Assembly: GCF_036016195.1 (NCBI RefSeq)
Contig: NZ_JAYWTM010000020.1
Coordinates: forward strand, 62,001-126,000
Length of the DNA: 64,000 nt
Direction: 5' to 3'
Origin: Brenneria populi
Lineage (GTDB): Bacteria > Pseudomonadota > Gammaproteobacteria > Enterobacterales > Enterobacteriaceae
Shown here: in pieces, positions 36,025-44,990 of the stretch
Layout: the number at the start of each line of letters is the position of its first letter
Position numbering within the stretch: the stretch's first letter is position 1
Notes under the pieces: generated by a model
What the model was told of the DNA's origin: nothing
Seen by the model: the letters and a program-made list of their open reading frames with translations, nothing else
Database searches by the model: none
Position numbers and translations under genes: made by a program

Positions 36025-36717
36025 GCTATTTCCTCATTGATGGCTGATGATTAATAATCGGGACCGTCCCTAAAAAACATGATTTAAATTGATAGCATGC
36101 CTGGATATATAACACAATCGGGATGTGCATACACTTCTATCCACACATTGCCGCCAGCGGAAGCCAATATAAAATCCGCATCCCTTCGCCTGAGTAATAT
36201 ATTATTTTCTTATATATTTATAATAAAAAGGCCATTGCACTAAAACGGTTCTTCTGCACCAAAAAAAAGCAGAGTGCCGCCGTTTTTGATAATTTATTCC
36301 ATCCGATTATTAGATATTTCTTTTCCGTATAAATCTTTTAACCACGCGCTCATCACGCCAGGATATTTATATAATCCATTGTTATACATACGAATAGCTC
36401 AACATTTTGCAATAACGCCGCTCCCCATCGGCCCTAGGGCCGCGCTTTTTTACCCTGTCTGGCATAGCAATTGCTGAATACTTTCGGCAAAGTGTATTCA
36501 CTTAATCATTCACTATGTTATTCACTTTTTCGGTGAGTAAGAACAGCAAGACTTTACGTCCTGCCGAATAGCGACAATTACGCGGCGATGCCGACGGGGA
36601 TATACCCTAAATAATTCGAGTTGCAGGAAAGCCAACGCATAGGCAGCTTGAAGTATGACGGGGATAAAGAGGTTAACCATAACTCCGCCCGCATTTACCC
36701 TAACCAGGAGATTCAGT
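36025..36717. other. Long AT-rich divergent region before the ABC importer
   Basis: 693 bases without a supportable gene. It is AT-rich (especially 36050-36520) and should contain the divergent promoters of the GntR gene and the importer. A short ERIC-like repeat lies at 36600-36666. A weak inverted motif TATTCACTT...TTCACT occurs near 36490-36525. No small RNA could be called. Confidence 0.55.
36600..36666. repeat. ERIC-like repeat, minimal form
   Basis: About 66 bp made of the two family ends joined: TATACCCTAAATAATTCGAG and GGCAGCTTGAAGTATGACGG, with only GTTGCAGGAAAGCCAACGCA between them. It is just upstream of the importer's ribosome site. Confidence 0.7.
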
Positions 36718-37830
36718 ATGACCTTACGTATTCGTCATGTTTTTTTGGCTTCGGCGTTGTTAGGCGGCACATTTTTAGGCGCCTCGCTATCCGCTAAAGC
36801 GGATGTCACGGTGGGAGCGATTCTGCCGCTAACCGGCGTCAGCGCCACCATTGGCGAAGATATGCGCCGGGGCATCGCGCTGGCCGTGGAACAGGTCAAC
36901 GAACACGGCGGCGTCAACGGGCAAAAGCTGGCGGTGATGATTGAAGACTCCGCCGGCAGCCCGGTCACCGCGTTGGATGCGGCGCGCAAACTGACCCAGG
37001 TCAACCGAGTGCCGCTGGTGATCGGCGAGTTCTCCTCCAGCGTCACCATTCCCGTCGGGCAATATCTGGTGAAAAATCAGCGGGTGCATATCAATATCAC
37101 CTCCTCCAGCACCGATATGCGCAAGGTCGGCAAATACTCCTACAGCGTGATCGGGCTGGCCGATCTGGCGACCAAATTCTCCGCTCAGGACGTCTACGCC
37201 ATGGGTTACCGCAAGGTGGCGTTTATCGCGCCTAACGGCGCCTACGGCCAAAGTATGCTGGATCAGTTCAGCAAGGACTTTCAGGGACTGGGCGGCAAAG
37301 TGGTCGCCAAAATGCTCTACACCGGCGGCCAATCCTCCTACCGCCGCGAGCTGGGCCAGCTTTCGCGCATCAAGCCGGACGCCTATGTCTATACCACCTA
37401 CGGCCAGGATGCGGTGGTGCTCAATCGCGAATCCTATGAATTGGGGCTGAATCAAACGCCCTGGTACGCCATGTACCTGACCATGAGCACGGCCAACACC
37501 CCGGCGCAATACATCGAAGGCAGAATGGGGATGGAGGTCGCCAGCACCGGCGATGAGGGCCAGGGATACATCGATATGTTCCGCAAACGCTACGGCGCCG
37601 ACCCGCAATCCGCCTACAGCAGCTATGCCTACGACAGCGTCACGCTGGCCGCCGCGGCGATCAATAAAGCCGGCTCGGCCGACCCCGCCGCGCTGCAAGC
37701 GGCCATGCAAAGCGTCGCGCCGCACTTCGACGGCGTAACCGGCCCGCTGAATCTGGATGCCGACAATCTGCGTCAAACGCAGCCTTATAAAAAGGTCAAA
37801 GTGGTCGACGGTGCCCAGGTGCTTCGCTAA
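36718..37830 (+). CDS. Branched-chain-amino-acid-type ABC substrate-binding protein
   Basis: Periplasmic protein of 370 residues from the ATG at 36718, with AGGAG eight bases ahead; a start at 36655 would lie in a repeat. Signal peptide about 1-27 (ending AKA). The type I binding fold opens with VTVGAILPLTGVSATIGEDM and continues VIGEFSSSVTIPVGQYL, ITSSSTDMRKVGKYSYSV and FIAPNGAYGQSMLDQFSKDF, all typical of LivJ/UrtA-like proteins. It heads a five-gene operon. The absence of the paired cysteines of LivJ and the context (P5CR-like enzyme) suggest a ligand other than Leu/Ile/Val. Confidence 0.9.
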   Translation: MTLRIRHVFLASALLGGTFLGASLSAKADVTVGAILPLTGVSATIGEDMRRGIALAVEQVNEHGGVNGQKLAVMIEDSAGSPVTALDAARKLTQVNRVPLVIGEFSSSVTIPVGQYLVKNQRVHINITSSSTDMRKVGKYSYSVIGLADLATKFSAQDVYAMGYRKVAFIAPNGAYGQSMLDQFSKDFQGLGGKVVAKMLYTGGQSSYRRELGQLSRIKPDAYVYTTYGQDAVVLNRESYELGLNQTPWYAMYLTMSTANTPAQYIEGRMGMEVASTGDEGQGYIDMFRKRYGADPQSAYSSYAYDSVTLAAAAINKAGSADPAALQAAMQSVAPHFDGVTGPLNLDADNLRQTQPYKKVKVVDGAQVLR

Positions 37831-37880
37831 GCCGTGGGGGATTCGCCCACAAGAAGTTCGTTTCCTTGCAGGAAGGCACT

Positions 37881-38774
37881 ATGTTTCAGTTCATCCTTGA
37901 TACATTACTCCGCACCGCCGAACTGTCGCTGATAGCCGTGGGCCTCAGCCTGGTCTACGGGCTGGTGCGGTTCGCCAACGTCGCGCATGTGCAGTACGCC
38001 ATGGTGGGGTCATTTATGACGCTCGCCCTGCTGCGGCTCGGATGCCCGTTTCTCTTGGCGATCCTGGCGGCCGCCGCGCTGTGCGGGATTATGGCGGTCT
38101 TATTGCACCATTGGATCTTCCGACGTCTGGCTCAGGCCGGCCCGGCAAACGCCATGATCGGATCGCTGGCGATGTCGATGATCCTGATCGCGCTGATTCT
38201 CGGCGGCGTCGGATCGTCGCCGCAGAGCTATGACCTGCCGCTCAGCCCGATGCTGTCGCTGGCCGGCAGCCATATCTCCCGCAATCAGCTCTGGTCCGCC
38301 GCGGTGACCTTTCTGCTGCTGATCGGCTTTTGCGCCCTGCTCTTCTACTCCGCGCTGGGGCGCTCGATTCGGGCGCTGGCCAGCAACCGCGATTTGGCCG
38401 CCGCCTCCGGGCTGAATGCCGACGCGCTGGTGCATATCGTCAACTTTATCGCCGGCGCGCTGGCCGGGCTGGGAGGCTCGATGCTGGCGATGAATGCCAG
38501 CGCCTATTTCAACCAGGGCAACGACCTGCTGCTGCCGGTGCTGGCCGCCGCCATTCTGGGCGGATTGGGCAATCCGATGGGCGCGGTGCTCGGCGCTCTG
38601 CTGATCGCCGCCACCGAAACGCTGGTCACCAATCTCGATTTCGGCTGGCTGTTCGGCGGCGAACTGATCTTTATTCCCGTGACCTACATCAACGCCGCCT
38701 CATTCGTGATTCTGCTGCTGGCGCTGCTGCTGCGTCCTTACGGCCTGTTTAACCGGGAGGTGCGCCGTGTCTGA
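37881..38774 (+). CDS. ABC transporter permease, LivH type
   Basis: Inner-membrane permease of 297 residues with about eight helices. It shows the LivH features GLSLVYGLVRFANVAHVQYAM near the start and GALAGLGGSMLAMNA, the cytoplasmic EAA-like loop, later. I chose the ATG at 37881, preceded by GGAAGG, over a TTG fifteen bases earlier. The stop overlaps the next gene by 8 bases. Confidence 0.9.
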   Translation: MFQFILDTLLRTAELSLIAVGLSLVYGLVRFANVAHVQYAMVGSFMTLALLRLGCPFLLAILAAAALCGIMAVLLHHWIFRRLAQAGPANAMIGSLAMSMILIALILGGVGSSPQSYDLPLSPMLSLAGSHISRNQLWSAAVTFLLLIGFCALLFYSALGRSIRALASNRDLAAASGLNADALVHIVNFIAGALAGLGGSMLAMNASAYFNQGNDLLLPVLAAAILGGLGNPMGAVLGALLIAATETLVTNLDFGWLFGGELIFIPVTYINAASFVILLLALLLRPYGLFNREVRRV

Positions 38775-39657
38775 CTTTCTGCTCCATCTTATCAGCATCA
38801 CCGGTATCTATGCCCTGATCGCCCTGGCGTTGAATATTCAGGCGGGTTACGCCGGGCTGCTGAACTTCGGCCATATCGCCTTTGTCGGCATCGGCGCCTA
38901 CTCCGCCGGTATCGGCACGCAGCTCGGCCTCTCCTTTATCACCGCTTCCGCCGTCGGCATGGCGCTATCCATGCTGATCGGCGCCGGTATGGCGATGCTC
39001 GGCCGCCAGTTGGCCGCCGACTACTGGGGGATCGCCACGCTGGCGGTGGCCGAAATCATCCGCACCATAGCCATCAATGAGGATTGGCTGACCGGCGGCG
39101 CCCAGGGACTGGGCAACATCGTCCCGTCCTGGACGACCGGCTCCCAGCAGCAGGACGGCGCGATCTTTGCCGCGGCGATCCTGCTGGCCGTGGCGTTAAT
39201 CGCCCTGCTCTCGCTGCGCTTGGGCAAAAGCCGCTTTGGCCGGGCGCTGCGGCTGATGCGCGAACAGCCTCAATTGGCGACCTGCATGGGGTATCATCTG
39301 CAGTGGCTTAAGTGCCGTACGCTGATGTGCAGCGCCGCCATCGCCGCCGGCGCGGGCGTCATGCTGGCGTACTACACCAGCTACGTTAGCCCCGATTATC
39401 TGCTCTCTTCGGAAACCTTTCTGATCTGGAGCATGGTCATGATCGGCGGGATCGGCAACGTGGCCGGCGTATTGCTGGGCGTGCTGCTGGTGGAGTGCCT
39501 CTATACCTTTATCCCCTTCGCCAAAGATATCTTTAATATCAGCTCCGACGTTACCGGCGCGCTGCGTCTGGGCGCCGTCGGCGTCATTCTGCTGGGCTGC
39601 CTGTTGGGGAGAGCCGGCGGCCTGTTGCCTGAACGGCTAAGGAGAATCGCGCCATGA
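38767..39657 (+). CDS. ABC transporter permease, LivM type
   Basis: Inner-membrane permease of 296 residues from a GTG start at 38767, preceded by GGGAGG. The LivM pattern YALIALALNIQAGYAGLLNFGH and the later MIGGIGNVAGVLLGVLLVE are clear. It pairs with the LivH-type subunit. It overlaps the ATPase gene downstream by four bases (ATGA). Confidence 0.9.
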   Translation: MSDFLLHLISITGIYALIALALNIQAGYAGLLNFGHIAFVGIGAYSAGIGTQLGLSFITASAVGMALSMLIGAGMAMLGRQLAADYWGIATLAVAEIIRTIAINEDWLTGGAQGLGNIVPSWTTGSQQQDGAIFAAAILLAVALIALLSLRLGKSRFGRALRLMREQPQLATCMGYHLQWLKCRTLMCSAAIAAGAGVMLAYYTSYVSPDYLLSSETFLIWSMVMIGGIGNVAGVLLGVLLVECLYTFIPFAKDIFNISSDVTGALRLGAVGVILLGCLLGRAGGLLPERLRRIAP

Positions 39658-40436
39658 CACCACTGATGCAGGTCGATGCCGTCAGTAAAGCTTTCGGCGG
39701 CAACCGGGTGCTGGAAGGCGTGACCTTCACCCTGCGCCGGGGAGAAATTCTCGGATTGCTGGGCCCCAACGGGTCGGGCAAAAGCACGCTGCTTAACGCC
39801 ATCTCCGGTTTTACCCCGATTGACGGAGGATCTATTCTGGCGGACGGACGGCGCATCGACAGGCTCCCTCCCCACCGCATCATCAAAGCCGGCGTGGCGC
39901 GCACCTTTCAACTTCCGGCCATGCCGGAAAAAATGAGCGTCATGGAGGTGGTGATGGCGGCCGGAACCCGGCATCACGGGTTCTGGAGCAGCCTGTTGTC
40001 TCTCCCCGCCGCCCGTCGGGCCGAATGGGAAGATAAGCGCAAAGCCCAGGCGCTGCTTGATGAGCTACTGCTGACCCCGGTGCGCGACCTGCCCGCCGCC
40101 GCGCTATCCGGCGGGCAGAAAAAACTGCTGGGCATCGCCTGCGCGCTGATGGGCGAGCCGCAAATCCTGATGCTGGACGAACCGATGGCGGGCGTGCACC
40201 CCAATCTGCGGCGCGACATTGTCGATACGCTGCTGCGTCTGCGGCACAACGGGCTGTCGCTGATCATTATCGAACACGATATGCATTTCATTCGCGAACT
40301 TTGCCAGCGCTGCATTGTGCTGGACAGGGGCAAGATCGTCGCCGACTGCCAACCCGATGAGCTGGCCGATAACCAACAGGTGCTGGACGCCTATCTTGGC
40401 CGCAGCACGCCGCTTTCATTACAGGAGGCCGTATGA
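39654..40436 (+). CDS. ABC transporter ATPase, LivG type
   Basis: Cytoplasmic ATPase of 260 residues: Walker A GPNGSGKST (about 38-46), Q-loop region VARTFQLPAMPEKM, signature LSGGQKKLL, Walker B ILMLDEPMAGV and the switch histidine in IIEHDMHFI. The C-terminal helix DNQQVLDAYLG is typical of LivG. It starts in the last codon of the LivM gene and ends in an ATGA overlap with the LivF gene. Confidence 0.92.
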   Translation: MTPLMQVDAVSKAFGGNRVLEGVTFTLRRGEILGLLGPNGSGKSTLLNAISGFTPIDGGSILADGRRIDRLPPHRIIKAGVARTFQLPAMPEKMSVMEVVMAAGTRHHGFWSSLLSLPAARRAEWEDKRKAQALLDELLLTPVRDLPAAALSGGQKKLLGIACALMGEPQILMLDEPMAGVHPNLRRDIVDTLLRLRHNGLSLIIIEHDMHFIRELCQRCIVLDRGKIVADCQPDELADNQQVLDAYLGRSTPLSLQEAV

Positions 40437-41170
40437 TCGCGCTGCACGATGTGATTGCCGGCTACACGCCCGGCATCGATATTCTGCAGGGAATCTCCCT
40501 GCAGGTTGATAACGCGGAGATCGTCACGCTGCTCGGCCCGAACGGCTGCGGCAAATCCACCTTGCTTAAATGTATCGCCGGCTACCTGCGTCCGCGCCGC
40601 GGCCGGATCCTATTGAACGAGCGGGATGTCGGCCAGATCCCTATTCACCGTAAGGTACGCGAATGCTCGCTGGGGTTCGTGCCGCAAACCGATAACGTTT
40701 TTAACAACCTGACCATCAAGGAAAATTTGCAGACCGGCGGGCAATTCCTGCCGGACGCCCAGCGCCGTCAACGGATGGAGGAGCTGTGCGAACGCTACCC
40801 GCTATTACGCAAAAAATGGCGCGCCATGGCCTCGGCGCTCTCCGGCGGGGAGCGGCAGATACTGGCGTTGACCCGCGCCCTGATGCCGAAACCCACGACG
40901 CTGCTGTTGGATGAACCCTCCGCGGGACTGTCGCCCAAGATGCTCTCCGACGTATTCGCGGCGATCCAGGATATCCGGCGGCAGGAGCAGGTGGCGATCC
41001 TGATGGTGGAACAGAACGCCATGGAGGCGCTGCATATCTCAGACCGCGCCTACGTGCTGGCGCTGGGCAAGGTGGCCCTTACCGGCAAAGCCGGCGAGCT
41101 GCTCGACGATCCGCGCATGCGCGAGCTCTATCTGGGCGGGCGGCCTGACGCCGCCTCGCCATCGCCATAA
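40433..41170 (+). CDS. ABC transporter ATPase, LivF type
   Basis: Cytoplasmic ATPase of 245 residues: Walker A GPNGCGKST (34-42), GFVPQTDNVFNNLTIKENL, signature LSGGERQIL, Walker B TLLLDEPSAGLSP and MVEQNAMEALHI as the H-loop region with Gln replacing the usual His (VEQN is normal for LivF). It is the last gene of the operon. It converges with xapB across 165 bases that contain an 8 bp hairpin (41228-41251) without a T tract. Confidence 0.92.
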   Translation: MIALHDVIAGYTPGIDILQGISLQVDNAEIVTLLGPNGCGKSTLLKCIAGYLRPRRGRILLNERDVGQIPIHRKVRECSLGFVPQTDNVFNNLTIKENLQTGGQFLPDAQRRQRMEELCERYPLLRKKWRAMASALSGGERQILALTRALMPKPTTLLLDEPSAGLSPKMLSDVFAAIQDIRRQEQVAILMVEQNAMEALHISDRAYVLALGKVALTGKAGELLDDPRMRELYLGGRPDAASPSP

Positions 41171-41335
41171 AGCCCCTACGGTCATCCCCGACGCGCGCCT
41201 CGTCTATCCCCCGGCGCATTTCCCGCCATCCCCGCGACAATAGGCGGGGATCGGCTTCCAGCGCCCGAAACCGCCGCGGCCGCCGCATAAACGCGGCCAA
41301 GAGCCGCCGGCATGACGAGGGAACCCGGATCCGGC

Positions 41336-42582
41336 TTAACCCGCGGTCGCCGGTTTTTTCTCATCGGCGGGATAGTGAAACGAGAAAGCGAAGATAACCG
41401 CCAGCACCAGCGCATAGGCGGCGAACACCAGCCAGATGCCATGCCAATCTTTCACCCCGTCGCGGGTAAAGTAATCCACCACCATGCCGCTGCCGATAGC
41501 GCCGACATAGGCGCCCAATCCGTTCACCATCGTCATAAACAGGCCTTGAGCGCTGGCGCGAATATGCGGGCTGGACTCTTTTTCGACAAAAATCGAACCG
41601 GAGATATTAAAGAAATCAAAGGCGCAGCCGTAGACGATCATCGAAAGCACCAGCAGCATAAAGCCCAGTCCCGACGGGCTTCCCCAGGCAAAAAAGGCGA
41701 AACGCAGCGTCCAGGCGATCATACTGATCAGCATCACTCTTTTGATGCCGTAGCGCTGTAAAAAGAACGGGATCGTGAGGATGAAAAAGACTTCCGCGAT
41801 CTGCGATAAGGAAAGCAGCACCGACGGATACTTCACGGCGAAACTGTCCTGATACAGCGCATTTCTGGCGAAATCATGCAGGTAAGGATTGCCGAACGTG
41901 TTGGTGATCTGTAGCGCCGCGCCGAGCAGCATGGCGAACAGCAGAAACAGCGCCATGCGCCGCTGGCGGAAAAGCACCAGCGCGTCCAGACCCAGCATAC
42001 TGAACCAGCTCGCCCCTTTCTTCGCCCGCGTGGTGGAGCAGGCCGGCAGCGTCAGCGAATAAAGCCCCAAAACCAGAGACACCGCCGCGGCCAGATACAG
42101 CTGCAGGTTGCTGAGCTCCAGTTTGCTAAAGCTGATGATCCACATGGCGCAAATAAAGCCGACTGTGCCGTAAACCCGAATCGGCGGGTAATCCTTCGTC
42201 GAATCAAGGCCATGTTTTTCCAAACAAAAATAGCAAATGGCGTTGGTCAGCGCCAGCGTCGGCATATAGAGCATGGCGTAAACCAGTATCACCCAGAACA
42301 TCGCGGAAGAGGTGGAAACCTGAGCGGCGGTCAGCAGCGCCAGCGCGCCCAGCAGGTGACAGAAACCGTGAAGCCGGTTGGCTTTGATCCAGCGATCGGC
42401 CACGATGCCCGCCAGGCTGGGCATAAACAGCGAGGCGATGCCTTTGGCGCTGTAAACCAGTCCGACCTCCAGCCCGCTGAAATGCAGCGTGTTGATCATG
42501 TAGGAACCCAGCGTCGTCAGCCAGCACCCCCAGATAAAAACTGCATAAAAACAATAACTTTCAAACGTAATGTTATCGACAT
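41336..42582 (-). pseudogene. xapB: Xanthosine permease XapB with a one-base frameshift near its start
   Basis: A nucleoside:H+ symporter of the NupG/XapB family whose intact length would be about 415 residues (E. coli XapB 418). Two frames together make the protein. From the ATG at 42582 the frame reads MSITLRLKVIVFMQF, like the XapB N terminus, then stops after SGGAG. The next frame continues FIWGCWLTTLGSYMINTL and runs to the normal end at 41336. The shift falls in a run of five T on the coding strand (42536-42540), where six would restore the frame. A start at the internal ATG (42499) would lose the first helix and is not credible. It may be a true mutation, a sequencing error or slippage. 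Confidence 0.85.
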
Positions 42583-42599
42583 GACACTTACCATAGTAA

Positions 42600-42620
42600 T
42601 AAAAAAACGCCGTCTGCGGC
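42600..42620 (-). terminator. Terminator-like hairpin between xapA and xapB
   Basis: On the minus strand CGCCG-CAGA-CGGCG is followed directly by TTTTTT. It lies 51 bases past the xapA stop and 18 bases before the xapB start, so it should limit read-through from xapA into xapB. Confidence 0.65.
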
Positions 42621-42670
42621 GGCCTGAAAGGCGGCGGGCGGAAACGCGTCCGCCCCAGACCGCAGGAGCA

Positions 42671-43501
42671 TTACGCCTCCGGCAAGGAGGCGAAGAAGCG
42701 CCGAATCAGCAGGGTGAAATCTTCCGCCGCCATGGCGGCGCAGCGCAGAGTCTGCTCATGGGACAACGGCGTATCCGACAGACCTTCGGCATAGTTGGTG
42801 ATCGCCGCCACCGCCAGCACTTTTAAACCGCAGTGGCGGGCCGACAACACTTCCGGCACGATCGACATCCCCACTACATCGCAGCCCAGGATCTGCATCA
42901 TGCGGATCTCCGCCGGGGTTTCGAAGTTGGGGCCGGTATAAGCGGCAAAAACGCCCTCCGCCAGCTCGATGCCGGACTGCGCCGCCACGCCAGCCAAACG
43001 ATTGCGCAGATCGCGATCGTAAGCATTCGCCAGGCTGAAAAAGCGCGGGCCGAAACGCTCGTCGTTTTCACCCACCATCGGCGATTCCGGCATAAAGTTG
43101 ATGTGATCGCTGAGCGCCACCAGACGACCGGGGCCGACGGACGGCCGCAAAGACCCGGCGGCATTGGTGGCGAAAAGGAACTCGCAGCCGAGCAATTTAA
43201 AGGTATAAATCGGGGTCGTCATTATCTTCATTCCCCGCCCTTCATAAAAGTGTCCCCGGCCTTTCATCACCAGTACCGGCACGCCTTCGAGGTATCCGGC
43301 CACCAGCTGACCGGCGTGCCCGACCACGCCGCTGACCGGGAAACCAGGGAGCTCATCGTAATCGATAACAACGGCGTCCGTCATGGTATCGGCCAACTCG
43401 CCCAGGCCGGAGCCAAGAATTAAGGCGGCGCGAGGTTGCAGATCGGCGATTTTACCGCGGATAATATCGGCCGCGGTGAAAGCATCATTTTGATTAAACA
43501 T
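42671..43501 (-). CDS. xapA: Xanthosine/purine nucleoside phosphorylase
   Basis: Trimeric PNP-family enzyme of 276 residues (E. coli XapA 277) that splits purine nucleosides, including xanthosine, with phosphate. Phosphate and substrate loops are in place: LILGSGLGEL (28-37), VMKGRGHFYEG with the catalytic His, ATNAAGSLRP, GVFAAYTGPNFETPAEIRM and VGMSIVPEVLSARHCG, then the Asn-containing AAITNYAEGL for base binding. It is divergent from a XapR-like activator and precedes the damaged xapB. Confidence 0.93.
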   Translation of the reverse strand: MFNQNDAFTAADIIRGKIADLQPRAALILGSGLGELADTMTDAVVIDYDELPGFPVSGVVGHAGQLVAGYLEGVPVLVMKGRGHFYEGRGMKIMTTPIYTFKLLGCEFLFATNAAGSLRPSVGPGRLVALSDHINFMPESPMVGENDERFGPRFFSLANAYDRDLRNRLAGVAAQSGIELAEGVFAAYTGPNFETPAEIRMMQILGCDVVGMSIVPEVLSARHCGLKVLAVAAITNYAEGLSDTPLSHEQTLRCAAMAAEDFTLLIRRFFASLPEA

Positions 43502-43658
43502 GGTTATTTCCGGTCAAAGAGTGAGGGATTTTATCTTACTGGGTAATAACCGGCAGGAACTAATACAATATCGGCGGCACATTTATTGCCTGTCTCTATA
43601 AATAGCCATCGATACATCGCCGCGAACGACACCGCGCCGGCCCCAGGAGAAAATAACC

Positions 43659-44585
43659 ATGAAAGGGCAACACGCAATAAAATTTGACCTTGGTCCGATA
43701 AACTTCCGTCTGCTGCACTATTTTCGCATCGTGGCCGAAGAGATGAACTTTACCCAGGCCGCGCGCCGGCTCAACATGTCGCAGCCGCCGCTAAGCAAAC
43801 ATATCAAAGAGCTGGAAGATCATCTGGGAGTGAAGCTGTTTCTGCGCACGACGCGCACCATGTCCCTGACCCCGGCGGGCGGTAAGCTGCTGAGCTGCGT
43901 AGAGCAGATGATAGATCAGGCCCATATTTCGCTGCGCGAGGTTCAGCAACTGGGACGCGGAGAGGCGGGACATATGGTGGTAGGCGTCGTCGGGACGTCG
44001 GTGTGGGGGGCGCTGATGCAGACCCTGCAACAGTTCACCCGGCGTTTTAAACACGCCACCTGGTCGCTGAACGAACTGACGCCGGTCGAACAGCTGACGG
44101 CGCTGCGCCAACGCCGTATCGATATCGCCGTATGGCGAGAGGCGGCGAGTCAGCCCCTGCCGGATATGGCATGCCAGCTGCTGGCGCGCGAAGATTTTGC
44201 GGTCGCGCTGCCGCAGCGGCATCCGCTGGCCGACGGCGAGCCGCTCCCCTTTGAAGTCTTAAAGCGCGAGTCCTTTATCGTTCTGCCGTCGCAGGAAAGA
44301 AACCTGGGGCTGCAGGTGCGCAACCTGTGCCTGAAATACGGTTTTTCACCGACGATCGCCCATCAGGTGAATGAACCGCAGACCGCGCTGGCCTTGGTCG
44401 CCGAAGGGTACGGCATCACCCTGCTGCCGGTCAGCTACGGCCGAATAACCTGGCCGGGCGTACGCTTCTGCCCGCTGCTCGACCCGCCGTCGGCGGATCT
44501 GTACGCGATATACGATCCCTGCGCCACGCCGCCTTTGGTACAAGCGTTTCTGCAGATGACGCGCCAGCGGCTAGCCGCTGAATAA
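43659..44585 (+). CDS. LysR-family regulator, XapR-like
   Basis: Regulator of 308 residues. The N-terminal helix-turn-helix (about 14-73) reads FRIVAEEMNFTQAARRLNMSQPPLSKHIKELEDHLG. The effector domain has GRGEAGHMVVGVVGTSVWG and HQVNEPQTALALVAEGYGITLLP, both shared with E. coli XapR by eye. It is divergent from xapA across 157 bases, the normal arrangement for a LysR activator of its neighbour, and so likely controls xapAB in response to xanthosine. E. coli xapR lies downstream of xapB instead, so the gene order differs. Confidence 0.85.
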   Translation: MKGQHAIKFDLGPINFRLLHYFRIVAEEMNFTQAARRLNMSQPPLSKHIKELEDHLGVKLFLRTTRTMSLTPAGGKLLSCVEQMIDQAHISLREVQQLGRGEAGHMVVGVVGTSVWGALMQTLQQFTRRFKHATWSLNELTPVEQLTALRQRRIDIAVWREAASQPLPDMACQLLAREDFAVALPQRHPLADGEPLPFEVLKRESFIVLPSQERNLGLQVRNLCLKYGFSPTIAHQVNEPQTALALVAEGYGITLLPVSYGRITWPGVRFCPLLDPPSADLYAIYDPCATPPLVQAFLQMTRQRLAAE

Positions 44586-44990
44586 GGCCGGCGGCGGAGT
44601 CGACATCTTGCCGTTCATGCCCTTAGCCGCCCCCGCGCTAATCGGCCTCAGACGGTTGATAAAGTTAGAGATTACTCGCCCCGTTGGCGGGGCCCGCCCT
44701 TCGGGCCAACGCAAGCGTTGTGCCATGGCACGTCACAAAAATACCGGTCATACGACGATAAATCACGCCCAGCGCCACGGGTAATGACGCGCCGAACGCT
44801 TCCGTTGCGAATAATTATCAGACTGTTGAACAACAAAATTGCCCGCTATGTTATGCTCATGGCGAGAGATGAAATACCGATAACCGTACGTTGTTTGTAG
44901 ATACTCCTGCTCTATGGATTCTGGCAAATCACGTTCTGACGCTTAATTTCACCATTTGCAACCGGCTTACAAAGGCGCGTCCTGCACACC
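44586..44990. other. Gene-free region between the XapR-like gene and mdtG
   Basis: 405 bases. Around 44668-44730 is a GC-rich piece (TTACTCGCCCCGTTGGCGGG and GGGCCAACGCAAGCG) that resembles the core of the ERIC-like copies at 11234 and 50811 without their ends. A possible promoter for mdtG, TTGCCC with TATGCT, lies near 44840-44862. No gene is seen. Confidence 0.5.

Noticed and set aside
41336..42499. Intact NupG/XapB transporter of 387 residues from the ATG at 42499
   Set aside because: It would lack the first membrane helix, whose coding sequence is present upstream in two frames; a frameshifted xapB explains the data better.
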